64,000 nucleotides of DNA from Paraescarpia echinospica (GCA_020002185.1 CM034537.1:69464286-69528285), one strand, 5' to 3'; counted from the first letter of the stretch, positions 34,203-46,201 are shown. Program-made: numbers and translations. The notes: generated by a model from the sequence alone, not told the origin.

Positions 34203-35713
34203 GTGGGTGTAGAACGACTCCTGTCCCATGGAGTTGCATCCTTCATGGAAGAAAACAACTACAACACTGAAGCCGAATGTGTATGACATATAGCTGATTG
34301 GCATGAAGCACCCGGCGGGCGTGGACTCTCAGAGGAACAAAGATGTCGATACAACCTCGGTATGCTCGACTATTTGGTGAAGGATTGGATGGCCATGGAT
34401 CGACCATGACAACCATGACTACAGCCTTATTGACATCATCAGGTAACTGCAACTACATCGGAACCTTGCTGTTAAGGTCATCCTTAGGACTGGGCAAAAG
34501 GTAACCTGAGTGACGAGGTGACCATGTTAGCGAGACTAATTTCCTATACTTTACTGTTATAAACATAATTTTGGACTATCCTATGTTGACCTTACTTGCG
34601 AGGTGGCTGTATTACCGAGGTGACCATAAAGTGAGGTTCGACTGTATTACGACAAAGCTGTTTAGTAAGAACTTTGATATGCACAAATTTGCCATTTAAT
34701 ATTAAAGTATTCTTAGTAATTTTTTGAAACAAAATTATACGAAAATAAATCTTCCGAAAATTGTAGTTCAAAATCTCTTCAGCGATTTGATCTGTGATGT
34801 ATGAATTTTAAGCAAAAAATATTTTATGTTAAAATGTACACAATTTTGATAGTAATTGTTTATTTTAAGTAGAAAAAGTACATAACATTAGTATAATATA
34901 ATAATGTTATATTCATATCAAGTTCATTTTTTATGAGAGAACTTTTTTGCCCATGTGACATTGCTCATTCCCTGTATGAGCTTTGAAATGTAATTGCATA
35001 ATATAAACAAAATATACATAAATTCTTGCTAATAATTAGAACACTTATTGTTTCTGAGTAATGGAACAGACAACCTTGCTTTAGATTGTATTTTGTAATA
35101 TGACACTATGAATGTACATAAAATGGTAAATTATGTTAAACGCTAACATGTAAACTTGACTAGCATCAATTCGTTTATACATACCAAGTTGGGGGTGATT
35201 TCAAAACACTGATGTACAACACTACATATATATTTTACCATAAGAGATGACAAAAATTCTTTATTGAGGATAATTCAATGTAAGCTACATACCAACGAGT
35301 AGAGGGAGATAATTTTTGTTAAATGACATTGTTTCTTAAAGAAGTTTTGTAGTCATCCATAATACTGAATATGTTTGTTATACTTTCATATTTTCAGTGA
35401 GTTTTGTAAGAGAATACACCCGGAGCTGCAGTTTTACTATAAGACTGCAAATGAGCGGTACCGAGAGAAAGAGGTATACTTCAACGCTGAAGTAAATGTT
35501 CCTGTGAATGTAACACCCGAGAATCATCCTCTGCGACTACACCGACCAGTGCGCAACAGACGGGAAATTAGCTCAATCTTCTTGGCAAATCGAGTGTACA
35601 TGCCAAAGAGACACGCGCAAACCATTCAACAGTTCCATGCGATTTCCTCAGTTGCTGACCTCCCCCTGTGCCTGAACACATGTTGCCTCGACAACTGCGC
35701 CATTAGTACTTGG
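34203..35713 (+). pseudogene. Decayed two-exon copy of a repeated metazoan protein family
   Basis: Piece 1 (34203-34442) reads VERLLSHGVASFMEENNYNT, a TGA, then HIADWHEAPGGRGLSEEQRC and YNLGMLDYLVKDWM. After a frameshift it reads YSLIDIIR up to a GTAACT donor. Piece 2 (35398-35713) follows a TTTCATATTTTCAG acceptor and reads EFCKRIHPELQFYYKTANER, VYFNAEV and REISSIFLANR. I recognise this as a widespread invertebrate hypothetical family in which E(F)xKRxDPxLPYYYxT follows a DWH.A.D.RG segment. The expected middle part (FTRETV..DDVECFFS-like) is not visible in 34443-35397, which looks like an AT-rich intron or a deletion. The function is unknown and the copy is non-functional. Confidence 0.55.
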
Positions 35714-35719
35714 GTATGA

Positions 35720-37692
35720 ATGATTTAATATTGATTGTTACCTTAAATTAAATACCTTATATAATGATATGTAATACAACAAGATATTTAATTACAAATT
35801 ATGGTTTAATAAATGTTTCACGTTCTTCAAATAATCAAATACACGTAACACAAACAGCAATAAATGGTGCAGCAGCCACATCTACAGGAAATCGAGTGCC
35901 ACAAAAATAGGTCGTTGTGGCAGGTTCAATAAACATAGATGTAACATGATACAGTACTATTGGTTATGTTTCCATGTATTACTGTATTGCATATTGAAAT
36001 TTGAGCACAAACCCCAAGTTTACACATTAAGACATTATCATGTTAAACTTAAATCACAAACATCATAAGCGAAGCTATCTTACTGTTATATATTAACATT
36101 CATGATCAGCAAATGTGACAAGGGTATGTTCTGTAGGGTTCACCCTATGTAGTAGGGTGTCTTAAGATTGCTATAAGTAAATTCATGTGCAAAAGACGTG
36201 ATAAGACACAACAATTTAAAAGGTACCAGGTGTATTATTAGAGTGTATGAGCATGGAAGAGTGTGACGGTAAAGAGGAATATGTCAGTTGTATAGCGTTT
36301 CAAAATTAATGTTTTTCTTTACAATGTTAACATGCCAAACATTCAGAAAAACATGTTCAACTTAAAAACCATATAAAATTGTATGAAAACTATTTGTATG
36401 GGACAAGAATGCTATTCTCTAATATAACCATCAAGCAATTTTCTTCCAAACTAGTTTGAACACAGATTGCAAAGTCACTGATATAGTAAATAAATAAGTT
36501 AACAAACATCATTACCACATTTCAGAAAGTAATAAGATAAGTCCTTAACACTGATAATGTTTCTTAATTTTGTTTAATGTTAACAAGCATCTATATATAA
36601 CATATTTAAGCATGTGGTGCCTTTTGTCAGTTGACTCTACTATTTTTATTAATAATAGTTTGTGAATTTCTAAATTTCTTACCGTAAATGTTACCAAAAA
36701 GCATCTGTTAAATAAAATTACTGGTGTAGACAACAACAGACAGGGATAATGTACTGTCATACGTCCACGGCAATGTGTTGTCACCAACAGACAGGGGTAA
36801 TATACTGTCATACGTCTATTGCAATGTGTTGTTACCAACAGACAGGGATAATTTAATGTGAAATGCATACTGCAATGTGATGCCACCAATTTCTACTCCG
36901 GATAGGAATGAATCAGGATTTTGTGGTATTATGCATTAGGCAAACAATGAAAGCCTTAGATACCAGTCAGCAGCGGAAGGAGGATTTACTAATACATATA
37001 TAGATGAATTAATACAAGCCTTGTTTTGCTGACATATTAAACCATATAACAACATATTAAACATTATAATAACACATTATTATAATATATATTTAAACAA
37101 TATACAATAGAGCAAAACAAAAAATAATACAATGTACAAAACAGAATGAAACATCATCACATATTATTTTCTATAACTTCACTTACATGATGTCATATAC
37201 AAATGAAATATTTTTGGGTACCACAGCCTCTTTTTTATTATATATGCCAATGAAAAAAGAGTTTTTTGTCAAGAAATGCTGATCCCAAACTCGTCATGCA
37301 GTGTACTGCTTGATTATTTCAAGTCATGCTTTAGATGTCATTATAATTCAAGGTGTAGGGCTGTAGTAATTACATAAATCAGCCACCATGATTATTTAGA
37401 TGATCTAAGACGTGGTGGCCATCATCCAAAACACTTACTATTAAATCATAAGGGCATGTCTATTTAAAAAATACAACCAAGAGTGTTTCTTTTTGCTTGG
37501 CCTCAAATTATCATAACTATTATATAACAGTTTACAAGTGTATGTTTTCTGTATTATTTCATTCTCATTTACGATTATGTTTTTTCTTTATACATTATGC
37601 GTACTAATAAATGTATATGTTGAATAAATCATGTAGCCATTATGTAAACCCATTCCTGACTCTGTACACACTATACTGTAGCTAGACTGTAC
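35720..37692. other. AT-rich region with a small 51-bp tandem repeat
   Basis: No coding signal. At 36734-36890 a 51-bp unit starting CAACAGACAGGGRTAAT recurs at 36734, 36785 and 36836. The remainder is AT-rich without recognised features. Confidence 0.6.
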
Positions 37693-38502
37693 GCCTAGAC
37701 CAGTAGTTCTCAAAAGTCTTTGTCATTATTGTTAAAGTTTTAGGATGGAAATTCACCATAGCACCTGAATGTTGCTGGAGTCCCAGAAGCTCTGTCTGAA
37801 CAGTATCATTGTCATCTGGTGTAGGTGTCAGTGGGACATTGAATGGGCCACTTAGCACTAGCCTATATGTTTGACTCAGTGTTTCACATAATTATTGTAC
37901 AAACTCCGAGTTCTAATATTGTTTCCAGCATGACAAAGATACCCAAATAAATCTTGCGCCTCCAATTTTATGAATTATGGTTTTGAATTTCTCAAAAAGA
38001 AATCTATTTTCAAAAATTTCCATTGGAATTAAAAGTTCCTAGATTTGAGCAGCCGAACATATCAATGAGGCAGGTCAGTTGTAATTCTCAACCATGTTGT
38101 GGCCAAGTTGAGAGAAGTTTCATTTTGTTTGTGATACCCGTAAAAGCTAGATTTCCTCTCTGACAGCCTTTGTACTTGTCACAATGTCAGCTAATCGACT
38201 TGTGTGTGTGTAGAACAGAAATATATCATGAACAGAGTTCGTGTCCAGTCAGGTTCTTAAAACGGTGCATTGAGGGCATTTGTTTCCATGGGATATTGTA
38301 TACGCCCACCTTTCAGCTTCAAGAAATGTCAGTTTTTCAACACTTCTCCAAAACATGGTTGATCATGCCTTAGGCAAAAAGTACAATCAGCTGATCCCCA
38401 ATTATACAATGACAATACCATCAGAAGAGACCCCTGAAATTGCCAAACGACCCCCAGGCCCAGGGGGCTGTGACCCCCAGTTTGAGAACCACTGGCCTAG
38501 GC
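37693..38502. mobile_element. hAT-type DNA transposon, non-autonomous or decayed
   Basis: The ends CAGTAGTTCTCAAA (37701) and its complement TTTGAGAACCACTG (ending 38494) are the classic hAT/Charlie-like termini (CAGTGGTTCTCAAA). They are flanked by an 8-bp target duplication GCCTAGAC / GCCTAGGC with one mismatch. The element is 794 bp. A short frame at 38170-38390 could be a transposase relic, but no catalytic motif is readable. Confidence 0.85.
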
Positions 38503-38702
38503 TATATGATAATTGTTATAGGATAATAATGCCAATATTATAGTATTATAAATCCCTTATTAGCCCGGTTTGCCAAGCTCAAGGCATGGGCCTACAATTT
38601 TATCTAAGATTTTTCTTAATTTTCCTACGACTTTTGTTTATATTAAAACACCTTCACGTGCCATAACCAAACAACTATTACGCACAGTACATACTGGCTT
38701 AC

Positions 38703-39053
38703 CTGTATCAAAGACGAACTGCGATCAAGATCGGTGATGACAACTTGGCTAAGCTGAGTCCAGTAAACTGTGTAGATCATTCGTTTAGCCTTCAAATCAT
38801 CCAGGAATGAAACGTGCGCTAAAGATGCTTTAGCGTATAAACATGGGCACGACGGAAGAGAAAGATTATCACAGTTGCGGTGAATACAATATAAGGAAAG
38901 GAAATATTGTAAATCGTCCTTGCCATTGCGTACAAAGACGGAAGTTGCCGTCGTATAGAGACGATAAAACTTGCGATGATAACTCGTTCGCATGCATTGA
39001 TTGAATGGCGCCGGTTTACGGTCGATCACTAATATGACTTCCTTTTCGCGCAT
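38703..39053 (-). other. Candidate exon of unknown gene
   Basis: A minus-strand frame opens with MREKEVILVIDRKPAPFN and ends at a good donor (TTGATACAG|GTAAGCC, GT at 38702-38701). An acceptor-like TTTAG lies inside at about 38826. The last block, KRMIYTVYWTQLSQVVITDL, faintly resembles a YWTD beta-propeller strand. I do not recognise the protein, and no partner exon was found. It may be spurious. Confidence 0.2.
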
Positions 39054-41027
39054 GCGGGGAGCCTGCCAACCTTCTCTGCATTGGTTATTAATACTGGTCG
39101 GGTCAATGCCCGAGGGAGTGCCGGGGAAACAAACTTGTGTGGAGTCGAGTCAAACGATCTGTGGTGCACCTGTCTCGTCTGACACGCCGCACCTACCTGT
39201 TTGGAGTAGTCTACTTCCGTGTCTTTGGGAGTAACCCAAATAAGACAATCATTACGAGGTTACAAGGGGGGCACTCCAAAATATTTTTTAAATGCCTATT
39301 GTTATTTCAAAATATAATGTATTATTTTGAAAATGCAGCTCGTCATCTCTCAGCCATGCATTTGAAAGGTCTTGGATATAAAAGCTAAAATGACATTTAC
39401 AATTAAATCAGATACTTACTTGACTTTACTTAAATGCATAGGCCAGTTTGATCCCTCGCTGTCCTCCTGGATGCCACACCCCTCCATCCACCTTGTCCTG
39501 TCTAAAGCACACCTTTTCTGCTGTTAATAGCGGAAGTTCAGTGTCGTGTCTGACTGGGTCGCTCCACCTCCTCCGTTGCCTTCCTCTTTTTTTTCCCTAT
39601 TAATGTTGCTTGAAAGGTAAACGTTACGGGGTTTTCGCTCAGCATATTACAAACATGACCGTAGGCGATTCCAGTGAGGCACGTGTCCTCTATAGGGACG
39701 GATCCAGAAAGCGAGTCTAGGGGGGTACAAAAACCTCCACTGGAGACCGAACCAAATGGTGTAGTACAAATCATCTTGCTGCCGCGCCGCAGCAACTTGA
39801 ACCGCTGTCTCGGCTGGACTGGTGACATCAGAAGACGGAGGGGGGGAATTTCTTCGCGGCATCGCCGTAACTTCACCTTATATCTGAACAGGAACCCATT
39901 ATAAGAGGACTACGGGCATGCCAAATTCCTAAGGTCTAGGGGGCACGTGCCTCCAGCCCCCCCTCACCCGCCTGTGCCCTAGACCTTTGGAATGTGCCCC
40001 CGTTTAGGTTAGAAGGAGCTGAAATTACGGCGCGGCGGCAGCGAAAACATTTCAACAGCAATACTGAAATCAGAATCTAGTTTAAACTACCCGGATAAGT
40101 GTCACACATTGGCGATGTCTCAGTGTTCAAATCTAGTAGGGTTCAGTATTAATTATGTCAACGCTTGTGAATGAGGGCAGCAACCGTGAACAACGCAACA
40201 ATGGAAATTTAATTAATTGTATTCCATATATAAATAACATAAAAACCTTTCATAGTAATTATAAAAAACAACATATACCCTCTTACTCTACCCTATCTAG
40301 GCTCTCATCGATTGCTATCAAAACCGTAGCTATCCCCAGCTAATCCTAGATATCGAGAAAAATAATAGAACTCATTCAAAAAAACTAAGTACTATTAGCA
40401 CTCTCAAGGGATCTTCAAATGGCATTGCGTTACAGGTTCAGGTCCGCTCGGACTCGGGTAAGTAACATCGAGGAATCTATACTATCCCAAGTATAGGGAA
40501 AACAGTCTATTAATTACGCACAGCGGGAATCTATACCATCCCCAATATAGAGAACAACAGTCTCTTAATTACATACAATATATTGAGACAGTTCAAAGAA
40601 GTCTAGCCGGCAACTTAACATATAAATATAACACTGAACTGTCACTTCCCTATGTATCGTCTCGCCGCCTAATCAAGCGAAAGTTCGTCTCGCTCGTTCC
40701 GATTCGTCCCGTTAGCCCGACTCGGCTAGCTCGCCACGAGATCGCACCACGACTCGACGCCCGTCCGCCGGAAGTGTCCTTCTTTGTTGCCCGGACGCTC
40801 TGATCGTTGCCATTACAGCCCTGTTACTCACGATATTTCCGAGACCTACACGTGCCAGCTATCTCTGCAAGATGCTCTTTCTATATGACAGCTGCATTTA
40901 TACCTAGTGTTAAACCCCAGCATAACACATGACCGGACTGAGCCAGTGAAATGCGCGGTAATGAGCCATACCTGATTTATGCATCGTGAAAACACCCATA
41001 TGACAATGTAATCGTCCACGACGCGAG
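39054..41027. other. No gene recognised; hairpin at 39924-39997
   Basis: ATTCCTAAGGTCTAGGGGGCAC (about 39927-39948) is nearly complementary to GTGCCCTAGACCTTTGGAAT (about 39974-39993), so it folds. At 40460-40570 a roughly 60-bp phrase (GGAATCTATAC..ATCCC..TATAG) occurs twice. Open frames at 39538-39904 are without domains. Confidence 0.45.
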
Positions 41028-42917
41028 TTAAAGGGAATAAAAACATATATTGCTTGAATTCATGTTACATTACATCCTGCTATCTATTTCCACGTCCACC
41101 AAGCAAAAAAATGAAAAAAATTCAATGAATTAGAAATTCCACATTTTATGCTGTACATCCGGACATTTTCGAATATGCATATTTTTGGCGCGCTTTTCGG
41201 GATGCCGAGATGTGACGTCACTTATGACTCAAACTCGCATCAGGCCGACCCTTTCCATGCATTCAGAGCATGTTTACAAGTATAGTTTTTGGGTCGAAAC
41301 GAGCGTCAGAATGAGTTATTGTGCAATTTTCCGACGTAATACAAACACTAGTCATCATAGAGGAACAAGCAGTTATCTTACGGTTCCACATGAATCGAAT
41401 TTTATTCAAAACAACGTATGCGAATGGGCTTACAAGTCGACTAAGTTTCGCCGAGCTTGGGCTCGTTTTCAGAATAATTATATCGAATGCAACCAACGGG
41501 AGATAATCTACATCAATAAACATACATAGCAAACACATATAGTGTATCCAGCTACATAAAATAACGTGTATAATCTCATAATATCACTGGAATATCGATA
41601 TATGAAGGAGTTGTACAAGTTATCATAACAACTGAAATCAGTCGGCGAGTTTCTGCCGGCCCTGATAGCTCACTTGGTAAACGCGTTGGTTCATTGGCGT
41701 TTGTTATACAATCGGGCGACGCCGGTTCAATCCTGACAGCATGCAAATTATTGATTTTCTTTACACCTTTTTTGTTTATGTTTTCACGAAGTAATATAAA
41801 CCAAATCATTTAGTATAATATGATGCACTGTTTATAAATAATTTTTATTTTTGTAGTAATTATTCGCCCCAAAAATGAAAATATGGTCATTATATAACGA
41901 TGTCTCTAAATTTTATTTATCCAAACAAATATAATGTAATGGATATATAATTTATTAATTGTAAATATATTGTACAGTAATATATTGTAATTATATATGT
42001 GAAAAAGATTGTGATCTGTCTGGATAAATACAATTTAGAAACATCGTTATATATAATGACCATATTTTCATTTGTGGCGAATAAATAATTACTACAAAAA
42101 TAAAAAAAATATTTACAAACAGTGCATCATAGTATACTAAATGATTTGGTTTATATTACTTCGTGAAAACATAAAAAAAGGTGTAAAGAAAATAAATAAT
42201 TTGCATGCTGTCAGGATTGAACCGGCGTCGCCCGATTATAAAACAAACGCCAATGAACCAACGCGTTTAGCAAGTGAGCTATCAGGCCGGCAGAAATTCG
42301 CTGACTGATTTCAGTTGTTATGATAACTTGTACAACTCCTTCATATATCGATATTCCAGTGATATTATGAGATTATACACGTTACTTTATGTAGCTGGAT
42401 ACACTATATGTTTGCTATGTATGTTTATTGATGTAGATTATCTCCCGTTGGTTGCATACGATATAATTATTCTGAAAACGAGCCCAAGCTCGGCGAAACT
42501 TAGTCGACTTGTAAGCCCATTCGCATACGTTGTTTTGAATAAAATTCGATTCATGTGGAACCGTAAGATAACTGCTTGTTTCTCTATGATGACTAGTGTT
42601 TGTATTACGTCGGAAAATTGCACAATAACTCATTCTGACGCTCGTTTCGACCCAACAACTATACTTGTAAACATGCTCTGAATGCATGGAAAGGGTCGGC
42701 CTGATGCGAGTTTGAGTCATAAGTGACGTCACATCTCGGCATCCCGAAAAGCGCGCCAAAAATATGCATATTCGAAAATGTCCGGATGTACAGCATAAAA
42801 TGTGGAATTTCTAATTCATTGAATTTTTTTCATTTTTTTTGCTTGGTGGACGTGGAAATAGATAGCAGGATGTAATGTAACATGAAGTCAAGCAATATAT
42901 GTTTTTATTCCCTTTAA
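41028..42917. mobile_element. 1.88-kb foldback transposon with ~0.9-kb arms, inserted at TTAA
   Basis: The element 41032-42913 starts AGGGAATAAAAAC and ends with the complement GTTTTTATTCCCT. It is flanked by TTAA at 41028-41031 and 42914-42917. The left arm 41032-41930 and right arm 42014-42913 are near-identical reverse complements around an 83-bp AT-rich spacer. TTAA target choice is known for piggyBac and Kolobok superfamilies. The AGG terminus fits Kolobok better, though that assignment is inference. Each arm contains a 114-codon frame (41185-41529 and 42759-42415) of unknown nature and a tRNA-like segment. No transposase is present, so it would need one in trans. Confidence 0.88.
41655..41745 (+). 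other. tRNA-like segment in left arm of the foldback element
   Basis: CCTGATAGCTCACTTGGTAAACGCG has an A-box (TAGCTCACTTGG). GCCGGTTCAATCCTGACAGCA has a B-box (GGTTCAATCC). The T-stem and acceptor do not pair well, so this is a tRNA-like relic and not a gene. Its mirror copy lies at about 42205-42295 on the minus strand. Confidence 0.6.
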
Positions 42918-43400
42918 TTATAACCGCGCTTCATTGAGTGCACCTGCACTCGTCTGCAAATTATTGCGTAACGAAATCTTCTCTGTCTACGACTGTTGAT
43001 GTACTAGCCTGACCTTTCTATTTTAACAAAATGATAAGGAAATAAGATTCTGAAAATGTATAAATAGCAGAAATGCTACAATAAGCCAGTTGGATCAGCG
43101 ATGACGAACCTGCTTTCAAGACATCGGTAGTTATGCGATCCATGCGCACCAGGCGCTTTCCTTCACATCATTGCTCTACCATGGGCATGGTGGTTCCAAA
43201 TCTTGTTCTCCCCTCGTACACCCTGAGGCACGAGACGATCGTTTGTGCATAACCATCATTTTAACGTGGAATATAAATATAGATGAAATAACATTATTTA
43301 TATATACTCAGTGCAATAATAATATGTTACTAAGAGGCAACAATAATTCTTCGTATAATTGAGAACGGTTGAGCAATTACCTCAATACGAGTAAAATGAG
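42918..43400. other. No feature recognised
   Basis: Unassigned sequence between the foldback element and the LINE 3' end. Confidence 0.4.
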
Positions 43401-46190
43401 ATTTAACAAGATTTAACAAGATTGCCATCCAGAAAATTACTCTGGATGGCAGGTGGACAAGGAAGCCTTTTGGCTTATCGAGAGTCCAATACTTTTTATC
43501 TACATGTATCCCGCCTTTTTAAGGTGTGTGTCGATTTTATTTTTAAACATATTCACGCTACTAGCACCAACACAATCAGGAGATAATCTGTTCCATTCAT
43601 TTACAGTCCTTTGTGAGAATGAGAACTTTCTTATATCTAATCTACACTGCTCCTTTACTAACGTAGCTTCATGTCCTCTGGTCCTTCTATTTTTCTTAAC
43701 TGAGAAAAAAATGTTTCTATCAATATTTTCATAACCATTCAATATTTTAAACACTTCTATGTGATCTCCTCTCAATCTCCTGGTCTCTAATGTTGTTAGA
43801 CCACATTCTTTTAGGCGTATTTCGTAACTAAGATCCCTCAGATTTGGTATCATTTTAGTCGCTCTCCTCTGTACTCTTTCTAGCATATCTATGTCCTTCT
43901 TGCGATATGGCCTCCATGCTTGTATACAATATTCTAAATGAGGCCTCACTATTGTTTTGTACAGCGGTACTATTAATTCTTTTTTCTTATACGCTATATT
44001 TCGCCTAATTAATCCAAGGATTTGATTTCCCTTTGACGCTGCAATTCCGCACTGCTCTGAAACCTTCATATCAGCACTAATGGTTAACCCTAAGTCCTTT
44101 TCTTTTACAGTAGTACTTAGAACAGTACCCCCCATTTTATATTTTACCTCTTCATTCCCATGACCTGTGTGGAGGCATTTACATTTCCCAAAATTGAACA
44201 GCATTTGCCACTTTTCAGACCATTTGATCAACCTATCAAGATCATCTTGTAAATGCTGTCTGTCTCCATCACTTTTAATCCTTCTAAACACTTTTGTATC
44301 ATCCGCAAATTTTAACACCTTGCTTGTTATATCATCGTCCAAATCGTTGATATATATTAAGAATAATATAGGTCCTAGTACTGATCCCTGTGGTACCCCA
44401 CTCAATACCGATTTCCAGTTTGAAGCCTCCCCATCAACTACTACACGTTGTCTTCTGTCATTCAGCCATTTTTCTATCCACTTTATTATACCATTTCCTA
44501 TGCCATGGGCCTTTAGCTTAAGGAGTAATCTTTGATGTGGTACTTTGTCGAAAGCTTTTTGAAAATCTAAATAGATGATATCTACTGGTGATCCCTCATC
44601 TACCCACCTAGTGATGTCTTCCAAAAAACATAACATATTTGTTAAGCATGACCTCGCTTTTAAAAACCCATGTTGAGATGGGTTTATCAAGTTATGTTTA
44701 ACAAGAAAATCCACCATGTGATCTTTAATTAGTCTTTCTAATAATTTGCAAATCACTGATGTTAAACTCACTGGTCTATAGTTCTCTGACTTGTTTCTCG
44801 AACCTTTTTTAAATAACGGTATAATGTTTGCCTCTTTCCATTCTAAAGGAACCACTCCCTCTTCTAATGACAAATTGAAAACTGTTGCAAGCGGTACGCT
44901 AATTTGTTCTACAATTTCCAATAGTAGTTTGGGCGGAATCCCGTCCACTCCAGGTGATTTATTATCCTTCATAGCCCTTATTTTCTTAGCTACCATTTCC
45001 GAGGTTACAACTAACTGTCCTAAATAGTCTGAATCTGCCCCCTTGAACTTAGCCTCTGGTACTGGCAGTGAACTAATATCTTCCCTGGTAAACACTGAAC
45101 TAAAATACTCATTCAGGTCTTCTGCCATTAAGAATCCCTCTGATATTGTATTTCCAGCACTATCTTCTAGAGGACCGACCTTATCCTGAACTTTCTGTTT
45201 GCTTCGAATATACGCATAAAAACTCTTACTGTCATGTTTTATATTACTAGCTAATTTTTTTTCATAGCTTCTCTTTGAATTTCTAATTTCAGCTGTAGCT
45301 TGATTAAGTGCTTCTTTATAAATGTTGTAGTCTTCATCATTTCCAGTACATCTATATGACTTCCACATCATTTGTTTATACTTAATTTTTCTAATGGCTT
45401 CTTTCGATAAGTGTTTCTTTTTAGACCGTTTCCCTTGTTTTTTGAAAGGTACAAATTTATCGACTATGCACTTAATTTCACTATTTAAGATATTCCAGCA
45501 TTCGGTTGCTGTCTTATTCTTCAGTGTGTTATTCCAGTCTATCTTTGCTAAATATTTCCTCATGTCCTTATACCTTCCTTTGTGGAAATTTCTCCTATAC
45601 TGCTTTTACTATTCCTTTCTGATTTTACTTTGATGGTAAAATGTATCTGGTTGTGATCACTACTCCCCAGTGGCTCACATATCTTGACATTGTCAACTAA
45701 TTCTTTCTGTGAGGACAAAACTAAGTCTAACACATTCTCTCCCCTGGTTGGTTCTAGCACATGTTGAGAAAGGAAACTATCTTGTACTAAAACTAAAAAC
45801 TTGTGGTCCTCACTCCCCATACTCTGTAGAGATTTCCATTGTATATGCCCATGGTTAAAGTCCCCCATAATAATACAGTTCCGTTTGCTTACTTCCCTTA
45901 TAGCGTTTTGTATTTTTTCATTCTCTTCTATGCTTATGTTTGGACTTCGATAAACTAACCCAACTGTTAACGTTGAGTTTCCTGTAACTATGTTACACCA
46001 AACAGCTTCTTCGCAATCTGCTTCTCTTTCTAATTTTATTTCATAAGCCTGGATAGATTCTTTAATATATAAAATAACTCCACCTCCCTTTCTTCCTATT
46101 CTATCTTTCCTAAACATTACATATCCTGTTAGTCCCAATTCGGCATCTGATATATCAGTGGTGGCCCACGATTCGGTTGTACCATGTGTG
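43401..46190 (-). mobile_element. CR1/L2-group LINE, 5'-truncated, with 3' hairpin and tandem tail
   Basis: The minus strand carries an endonuclease frame (46201-45560) then a reverse transcriptase frame (45563-43500). A 3' UTR follows with an 11-bp stem (TGCCATCCAGA/TCTGGATGGCA, 43423-43451) and a duplicated 10-mer CTTGTTAAAT (43401-43420) at the very end. A stem followed by a short tandem tail is typical of CR1-like 3' ends. The 5' end is truncated within the endonuclease at about 46190. The lack of stop codons in the 687-codon RT frame suggests a recent insertion. Confidence 0.9.
43500..45563 (-). CDS. Non-LTR retrotransposon reverse transcriptase
   Basis: This 687-codon frame encodes the RT half of a LINE ORF2 protein, which primes DNA synthesis on nicked target DNA. 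The N-terminal linker (1-130) is Lys-rich. RT motifs in order are NKSPGVDGIP (201-210), NYRPVSLTS (261-269), YLDFQKAFD (331-339), GVPQGSVLGP (389-398), catalytic FADD (419-422) and the thumb (RPHLEYCIQAW). The catalytic Asp pair is intact. The displayed Met is probably internal: a frameshift near 45600 separates it from the endonuclease frame, after which HKGRYKD would lead into it. The sequence style (LETRRLRGDHIEVFKI near the end) fits the CR1/L2 group of the Jockey superfamily. Confidence 0.95.
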   Translation of the reverse strand: MRKYLAKIDWNNTLKNKTATECWNILNSEIKCIVDKFVPFKKQGKRSKKKHLSKEAIRKIKYKQMMWKSYRCTGNDEDYNIYKEALNQATAEIRNSKRSYEKKLASNIKHDSKSFYAYIRSKQKVQDKVGPLEDSAGNTISEGFLMAEDLNEYFSSVFTREDISSLPVPEAKFKGADSDYLGQLVVTSEMVAKKIRAMKDNKSPGVDGIPPKLLLEIVEQISVPLATVFNLSLEEGVVPLEWKEANIIPLFKKGSRNKSENYRPVSLTSVICKLLERLIKDHMVDFLVKHNLINPSQHGFLKARSCLTNMLCFLEDITRWVDEGSPVDIIYLDFQKAFDKVPHQRLLLKLKAHGIGNGIIKWIEKWLNDRRQRVVVDGEASNWKSVLSGVPQGSVLGPILFLIYINDLDDDITSKVLKFADDTKVFRRIKSDGDRQHLQDDLDRLIKWSEKWQMLFNFGKCKCLHTGHGNEEVKYKMGGTVLSTTVKEKDLGLTISADMKVSEQCGIAASKGNQILGLIRRNIAYKKKELIVPLYKTIVRPHLEYCIQAWRPYRKKDIDMLERVQRRATKMIPNLRDLSYEIRLKECGLTTLETRRLRGDHIEVFKILNGYENIDRNIFFSVKKNRRTRGHEATLVKEQCRLDIRKFSFSQRTVNEWNRLSPDCVGASSVNMFKNKIDTHLKKAGYM

Positions 46191-46201
46191 ATGTCTGACA
46201 T
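45560..46201 (-). pseudogene. LINE endonuclease domain, N-terminally truncated, frameshifted from RT
   Basis: Contains TESWATTDI, FRKDRIGRKGGGVILYIK, the catalytic GDFNH and SDHNQIHF motifs of the apurinic endonuclease family. The first ~60 residues of the domain are missing. The frame ends in ISTKEGIRT, where the +1 frame would continue into the RT, so one indel (about 45600) breaks ORF2. Confidence 0.9.

Noticed and set aside
41655..41745. tRNA gene
   Set aside because: Pol III boxes are recognisable but T-stem and acceptor do not pair; present as a mirror copy inside a foldback element.
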